From: Methanobacteriota archaeon
Lineage (GTDB): Archaea; Thermoplasmatota; DTKX01; GCA-020343715
Reading direction: 5' to 3'
Length of the DNA stretch: 5,906 bases
Assembly (NCBI GenBank): GCA_030597775.1
Contig: JAUVRF010000132.1
Location: forward strand, 1 to 5,906
The position numbers and the translations under genes were made by a program. Position 1 is the first letter of the stretch, and every line of letters begins with the position of its first letter. Below the pieces are notes generated by a model that saw nothing but the letters and a program-made list of their open reading frames with translations, was not told the origin of the DNA and searched no databases. This document shows positions 1 to 4,700 of the stretch, one piece after another.

Positions 1-1587
1 ACCGTGGGCATCGGGCTCAATAACCTGACGGTCGACATCGATGAGACAACGGGACGGGTCACCCTGACCCCGTTGCCTGATTGGAACGGTCATGAGGTGG
101 TGACCTTCATAGCCTCCGACGGTGAGCTCCAAGCGACCCAGAGGGTCACAGTGACCGTGCTACCCGTGAACGATGCCCCGATCATCGCCACCGTGAACGG
201 CCAACCCATCACGGGGGACACCCTGTCCTTCAAGGTCGACCAGGGAGGGACGCTGGTCATTACCTACACCGTGTTGGATGTGGAGGGCGACATCATCCAG
301 GCATCGGTCAACTCGACCGCCGTTCAGTTCGACGAGGCCCTCGGGCAGATCACCTTCGAGCCGGGCAATGACGCCGTGGGCCCGTTGCGGTTCGCCCTCC
401 GGATCTGGGATGTGGTGTCGCCGTCGGAGAAGGTCACCCTGAACTTCATCATCGAGATCGAGAACGAGAACGACCCAATGGACGAACCCCGCATCACCAG
501 TCCCCTGTCCGGTGAGAGGTTCAAGGTGAACCAGAGCTTCTCCCTGGTGGCGGTGGCAGATGACCCGGACATACTCTGGGGACAGGTATTGGAGTTCGTC
601 TGGACCTCCAACATATCCGGGGAGCTGGGCCGTGGCCCGAGCATCACCGTACAGATCCTGGAGCCCGGCACCCACAAGATCACCGTGACCGTCAGCGACC
701 CCGACTACACCAAGAGCACGTTCATCGTGCTGTACATCGAGCCCAAGGAGGTCGTGGGCCCACCGGTGGACGACGACCCCATCGACTCGCCAGAGGGCAC
801 CAACTGGATCATGATCGCGGGCATACTGGTGGCCCTGGTGGTCATCGGTGCCGTGCTCTTCATGGTCGTGGGCAAGAAGCGCACCGAGGCCTACGAGGAG
901 CGGATGGACGCCGAGATGGTGGAGGAGGAGAAGGTGGAGTCCATGAAGCGGGCCCACGCCGCCATCAAGGAACTGGCCGACGAGTGGGAGGGCGACAAGG
1001 CTGGCGACGCGGCCACCGGCAAGGCCCAGGCGAAGGCCGAGGCCGCCGGCTGGGAGGCCGAGGCCGAGACCTACGAGGAGATCAAGATGGATGGCCCTGC
1101 TGACGGCCAGCTGTCCATGCAGGCCAGTGTCACCGCGGAGGCCTCCAAGGACGTGCAGAAGCTCTTCGCCGGTGGTGCCGCAGCCGCCACTGTCCAGACC
1201 GAGGAGGAGAAGGAGGCCATGCGCGTGGAGAACGCGAAGCGCACCTACCAGAACGCCATCGGTCGGCTCCCCTACGGCATCCCCAGCAAGGAACTGGCGG
1301 ACCGTGACTGGGTGGACCTGGCCAGCGCGCTGGCCACCGGCGAGAAGAAGACGGTGGAGGGTGGCGTCGAGGTGACCAACATCGAGGGCCGCTGGTACTA
1401 CTCCGACGCCAGGGACACGGGCACCTTCCTGAAGGAGCACGGGGCCAAGCCCAAGGCCGCGCCCAAGAGGTCCGCCGCGCCCGCGGCGGGCAGGGAGGTG
1501 CTCCTCGCCAAGCTGGAGGAGCGCTTCATCCTGGGAGAGATCTCGGAAGAGGCCTACAGGGAGCTCAAGGAGAAGTACGGCGGGTAG
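1..1587 (+). CDS. C-terminal part of a cadherin-like/PKD-like type I membrane protein with a SHOCT-like tail (5' end outside window)
   Basis: Frame 1 is open from the first base to TAG at 1585-1587, giving 528 visible residues (numbered from base 1). No credible start is present: the GTG at base 4 lies inside a cadherin-like repeat and has no signal peptide, so the gene begins upstream. Domains in order: end of a cadherin-like (tandem-95 type) repeat, residues 1-60, closing in VNDAP; a second such repeat to about 159, closing in ENENDP; a PKD/Ig-like domain about 160-250 with ADDPD and a late ITVTVSDPD strand; an acidic/proline linker; a transmembrane helix 269-291; KKR stop-transfer residues; and a 237-residue cytoplasmic tail. 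Three N-x-S/T sequons lie before the helix and none after, which agrees with an outside N-terminal part. No catalytic motif is visible. The role is probably surface adhesion or envelope structure (inferred). Domain class is fairly certain; exact function is unknown. Confidence 0.9.
   Translation, partial: TVGIGLNNLTVDIDETTGRVTLTPLPDWNGHEVVTFIASDGELQATQRVTVTVLPVNDAPIIATVNGQPITGDTLSFKVDQGGTLVITYTVLDVEGDIIQASVNSTAVQFDEALGQITFEPGNDAVGPLRFALRIWDVVSPSEKVTLNFIIEIENENDPMDEPRITSPLSGERFKVNQSFSLVAVADDPDILWGQVLEFVWTSNISGELGRGPSITVQILEPGTHKITVTVSDPDYTKSTFIVLYIEPKEVVGPPVDDDPIDSPEGTNWIMIAGILVALVVIGAVLFMVVGKKRTEAYEERMDAEMVEEEKVESMKRAHAAIKELADEWEGDKAGDAATGKAQAKAEAAGWEAEAETYEEIKMDGPADGQLSMQASVTAEASKDVQKLFAGGAAAATVQTEEEKEAMRVENAKRTYQNAIGRLPYGIPSKELADRDWVDLASALATGEKKTVEGGVEVTNIEGRWYYSDARDTGTFLKEHGAKPKAAPKRSAAPAAGREVLLAKLEERFILGEISEEAYRELKEKYGG
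805..873 (+). other. Transmembrane helix of the first gene
   Basis: These 23 codons encode an uninterrupted hydrophobic segment (WIMIAGILVALVVIGAVLF and on to Gly). It is preceded by the acidic, proline-rich linker PPVDDDPIDSPEG and followed at once by KKR. Basic residues on the C-terminal side and sequons only on the N-terminal side place the repeats outside and the tail inside the cell. It is the only membrane segment in the visible part of this protein. Confidence 0.93.
874..1233 (+). other. Charged Ala/Glu/Lys-rich cytoplasmic linker, probably helical or coiled coil
   Basis: Residues 292-411 of the first protein follow the membrane helix. The first part (about 292-330) is dense in Glu, Lys and Ala with few helix breakers (for example MDAEMVEEEKVESMKRAHAA), as expected for a long helix or short coiled coil at the membrane. 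The middle part is Ala/Gly/Glu rich and probably flexible. A second Glu/Lys stretch (TEEEKEAMRVENAKR) leads into the next compact domain. There are no sequons and no cysteine. Coiled-coil formation is a judgement from composition, not a heptad calculation. Confidence 0.55.
1234..1440 (+). other. Compact cytoplasmic domain with RLPYGIPS and GRWYYSD motifs (no family name known to me)
   Basis: Residues 412-480 contrast with the low-complexity sequence on both sides. They hold an aromatic and proline-bearing segment, TYQNAIGRLPYGIPSKEL, then a helix-like stretch around WVDLASALATG, then a strand-like EVTNIEGRWYYSD followed by TFLKEH. The mix of conserved-looking Gly, Pro, Trp and Tyr suggests a folded domain of about 70 residues. 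I recall similar tails on surface proteins of Thermoplasmata-like archaea but cannot attach a family name. A role in docking a cytoplasmic partner is inference. Confidence 0.5.
1495..1584 (+). other. SHOCT-like C-terminal helical hairpin
   Basis: The last 30 residues (499-528) read as two short helices around a GEIS turn: LLAKLEERFILGEISEEAYRE and then LKEKYGG. This matches the SHOCT (short C-terminal domain) pattern, in which a leucine-bearing helix is followed by a G-x-I-[ST]-x-E-E-[FY] turn and a Lys/Leu helix, normally at the very C-terminus as here. SHOCT domains occur on the ends of very diverse proteins and are thought to mediate protein contacts. It is joined to the preceding domain by a Lys/Pro/Ala linker (481-498). 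Confidence 0.7.
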
Positions 1588-1642
1588 AAGACGTCGCGAC
1601 CCCCCGCACTGTGACCTGCTTTCCTCCAATCCAGTTCGTCTG

Positions 1643-1657
1643 GGAAAGATTATTATA
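1643..1657 (+). promoter_or_regulatory. Archaeal-type BRE/TATA promoter for the second gene
   Basis: The spacer is the most AT-rich stretch of the window and contains GGAAAGATTATTATA. The purine-rich GGAAAG fits a TFB-recognition element and TTATTATA (1650-1657) fits an archaeal TATA box. With the usual spacing of about 25 bases from the box centre, transcription would begin near 1677-1682, leaving a leader of about 20-24 bases before the ATG at 1701. That leader length fits a short leader with a ribosome binding site. The call assumes an archaeal host; no bacterial -35/-10 pair of good quality was seen here. Confidence 0.6.
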
Positions 1658-1676
1658 CCGAGCCATCTCCTTAATC

Positions 1677-1684
1677 GCCTAGGC
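1677..1684. promoter_or_regulatory. Eight-base palindrome GCCTAGGC at the expected transcription start
   Basis: GCCTAGGC is a perfect inverted repeat without spacer. It sits about 24-30 bases downstream of the centre of the TATA-like element, which is where initiation is expected. A symmetric site here could be bound by a dimeric regulator and block initiation, but eight-base palindromes also arise by chance. The TAG within it is the in-frame stop that limits the start of the downstream gene. Confidence 0.25.
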
Positions 1685-1688
1685 TGAA

Positions 1689-1695
1689 GAGGCGG
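1689..1695 (+). promoter_or_regulatory. Weak Shine-Dalgarno element that supports the ATG at 1701
   Basis: GAGGCGG contains GAGG (1689-1692), eight bases before the ATG, and can pair partly with the CCUCC of the 16S 3' end. The start is also fixed by exclusion: an in-frame TAG lies at 1680-1682, and no in-frame ATG, GTG or TTG occurs between it and 1701. An ATG at 1696 is in another frame and stops after two codons. Confidence 0.55.
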
Positions 1696-1700
1696 ATGGA

Positions 1701-1760
1701 ATGAGGAAGAGGTTACCAGCACTGCTCGTCGTCCTGCTGTTCCTCTCCGGCCCTGGAGCC
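1701..1760 (+). other. Sec signal peptide of the propeller protein
   Basis: Residues 1-20 start MRKRLPALLVVLLFLSGPGA: a basic n-region (RKR), a 10-12 residue hydrophobic core and a small-residue end with Gly, Pro and Ala. Cleavage is plausible after Ala20 (before QFGG), though the exact site is uncertain. No lipobox cysteine is present, so it is not a lipoprotein, and no twin-arginine motif of the Tat type is seen. Confidence 0.85.
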
Positions 1761-4700
1761 CAGTTCGGTGGCTCGGAGGGAGGAGGGGGCGACAGAGGCA
1801 TCGAGCTGTACGATGACTCCGACATCTGGACCGACCCCCTGGACGACCTCTCCAATGTCTACGTCCCTCCGGGAGGGCTCGTGAGGACGGAGGTGACGGG
1901 GGGCCAGGCACAGCTCAAGGCCGGCCAGGCCACCGGATGGATCGCCTCCTCGGTCATCTCGGCCAAGGCGGGCATGAGGTACGACTACGTGTTCATCGAC
2001 GCCCACACGCCGGGCAACAGCTACATCAACGTGTCCATCCTGAACGCCTCCGAGGAGACCACCGAGATCGGGTTCGCCAACGAGACGATAGGAGGCTTCA
2101 AGCTCAGGGAGGGACCCTACCTCTCGATCTCCTCGATAAGCTGGAGGGTATATCCCGCCATCCGCATCCAGGCGAACCTGGTGGCCGACGGCACCGACAG
2201 GCCCGTACTCTATGCCTGGTCCCTCCACTACCTCGGTCTCGAGGTCTGGCGTGACGACTTCCCGTGGCCGGGCAAGATAGCGGACCACCGAGGCCTGAAC
2301 TTCACCGGGAACGCCCTGGAGGTCAACCTTACCTCCATGAGCGGGGCGGGGGGCGGCAGCTACGAGGAGTTTCCCACCATTGTCTGTTCGGGGGAGTACC
2401 CAGGCGTCGACGTGTTCTACGCCAACGCCCAGCTGGACGGCTACGAGGACAGGTCCATCGTCAACTTAGGCGCCTGGTCCAACAGCATGACCTACGACGA
2501 CCTCAACGGGGACGGGTACTACGACCTGGTGGTGGAGATGTGGGTGGGGCACGTCAGGCTCCTCTGGGGCTCTGCCAGCGGGACTTGGTCCGAGACCGGG
2601 GCGACCAAGCTGGACGACCCCTCCGGGCCCCAGGAGATCGCCACCGGCGACTTCGACGGGGACGGGGATGTTGACCTTGTGGTAGCGCAAAGTTCGAACA
2701 CAGTGATATACCTCAACAAGGGCGAGGGGAGCTTCGTCGACAGCACCGACATCACGATACCCATGGGTGGGTCCCGGGTCTCCACCGGGGACCTGGACGG
2801 GGACGGCTACGACGATATCCTGGTGTCCGTCAGCGGCGACGCCAAGGTGTTCATGGGTGGCGACGGAGGACCGGACACCACTGCCGACATCACCTTCACC
2901 ACCTCCAATTGCGGCGACACCCTCATCGAGGATGTGGACGGCGATGGCCACCTGGACGTCATCCTCGGCGAGAGGAACGGCGGGAAGGCCAACGTCTACC
3001 TGGGGAGCCGTTCGGGACCCGACACCACGGCGGACCACACTCTCACCGTGTCGGACGACGTAGGGGCTTGCGAGGCGGGGGACCTGAACGGTGACGGGTA
3101 CACCGATCTCATCTACTACACCGGCTCGGGCTCGTCGTACCGCATGGAGATCTTCGAGGGAGGTCCCACAGGCTGGTCGGACTCGCGGAGGCACACCGAC
3201 ATCACCCACGATAACACCGGCGACGCCCTCTGTGTCGTCGACCTGGACAAGGACGGTTACGAGGACCTGCTCCAGATCCAGTCGGTGGGCGGAAGCAGCT
3301 ACAACCTGAAGATCTGGTTCGGTGACAACTCGTGGCCGTCGACGCCGGACATCAGCAAGACCACCGGGTACGACAACAGCGTGGTCGCCATGGTCCCCAA
3401 GGGGAGCGGTGGGTCTAGGGCGTACCGCGGCACCCTCACCACCGAGCCCATCACATTGCCATCGCCCTACGAGCAGAAGTGGGACATGCTGGACCTCGTC
3501 GGGTCCATGCCGGTGAACACCACGATGACCGTCTCGGTCCTGGACGCCGTCACCGGGAACCCCATTACGGGGTACGAGGACCTGACTTCGTGGAACCTGG
3601 ACCTCTCCGGCATCGATCCGGAACTCCACAGGGTCATCCAGGTCGAGGTGACCATCGCCAGCGAGTTCAACACCACCACGCCCGTCCTGGAGAGGATCCT
3701 GGTCAAGTGGATGGACCGCCGGGTCTGGAGGGACGAGTTCTACGGCGCTGGCAAGGTGGAGCGGATGCTGAACCTGGACGTGGCGGACGGTCGGTTGGGC
3801 AAGGGCTCCGTCGGCGGGCCATCCCCCGACCTCATCTTCCCGACCCTCATGGGCGATGAATTCTACAACACCACGCCCCTGGCCTTCTCCGACGCTGGAG
3901 CCAACGACTACCTCGCCTGGAAGCCCCTCGAATTCAATGTAAGAGGCACCTCGGCGGCAGACACCGCCGACGTGAACAACGACGGCTACCTGGACATCGT
4001 GTTCTCGGTCCAGCAGACAGCGGCCCGGGTCTTTGGGACCCAGAGCCCCCTCTACCTGGGCAGTCCCCTGGGCATGACGGCGACACCCGAGCATTGGTTC
4101 GACACGACGGGCGCCTCGGACGTGGTCCTCGAGGACATCAACGGCGACGGTTACGTGGACGTGGTCTTCGCCCAGATGCAGAAGGGCTACGACGACTTCT
4201 CCGTCAACAGCACCCTGTACTGGGGCTCCGCCGACGGCTGGTCCGACACACCGGACCTGGAGTTCGCAACCAAAGGGGCTTCCGATGTCGAGGTCTTCGA
4301 CCTGGATAACGACGACGACCTGGATCTGGCCTTCGCGTGCTATCGCGATTCCGGGACTTTAACGGACAGCATGGTCTTCCTCCAGGGAACGAACGGCTTC
4401 TGCGCCACCGCTCCGGACCATACCATGCTCACCAGGGGCGCCACTGCCGTGGCGGCAGGGGACCTGGACAACGATGGCAACGTGGACCTGGTCTTCGCCA
4501 ACAGTATATACCAAGGTTCCGCCGAGATCGACAGCTACATCTTATGGGGGAGGCCGGGTCCTAGATGGGAGGGCTTCCCTGAGGGCCTGGCCACCTCGGG
4601 GGCAACCGATGTCAAGGTGGTCGACCTGGACGGCGACGGCCGTCTCGACATAGTGTTCGCCAACTACTGGGACGACTCCATCGATTACGAGGTGGATTCC

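Larger units (their letters stand above)
1588..1700. other. Intergenic spacer between the two surface-protein genes
   Basis: The 113-base gap is the only non-coding stretch of note. It holds two overlapping short palindromes just after the stop codon (GACGTC and GTCGCGAC, 1590-1600), a pyrimidine-rich run with one TTT near 1619-1630, the TATA-like element, the GCCTAGGC palindrome and the weak ribosome binding site. No convincing terminator hairpin or long T-run is present, so read-through from the first gene is possible in addition to the local promoter. Confidence 0.7.

Noticed and set aside
4..6. GTG as a possible start of the first gene
   Set aside because: The frame is open through base 1, no ribosome binding site is visible, and the residue falls within a cadherin-like repeat with no signal peptide.
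1588..1640. Transcription terminator after the first gene
   Set aside because: Only tiny palindromes and a pyrimidine-rich run with a single TTT are present. There is no stable hairpin followed by T-run and no strong archaeal oligo-T signal.
1696..1704. ATG GAA TGA mini-frame overlapping the start of the second gene
   Set aside because: A two-codon frame is likely chance. It could affect initiation slightly, but nothing in the sequence supports a leader-peptide role.
160..1911. Long open frame of 583 codons on the minus strand
   Set aside because: It lies opposite a well-supported membrane-protein gene and crosses the spacer into the next gene. Its translation is a low-complexity Gly/Leu/His/Arg/Val mixture typical of the mirror of a GC-rich frame with G/C third positions.
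1937..2674. Two plus-strand open frames (1937-2254 and 2264-2674) overlapping the propeller gene
   Set aside because: They are rich in Arg, Gly, Pro and His, lack domain features and sit inside the continuous frame that encodes the sandwich and first calcium loops.
2466..4094. Long open frame of 542 codons on the minus strand
   Set aside because: It is the exact antisense shadow of the first propeller region. The repeated Asp/Gly codons (GAC, GGN) read backwards as Val/Pro/Ser, giving periodic VPVPVEV-like sequence with no independent domain signal.
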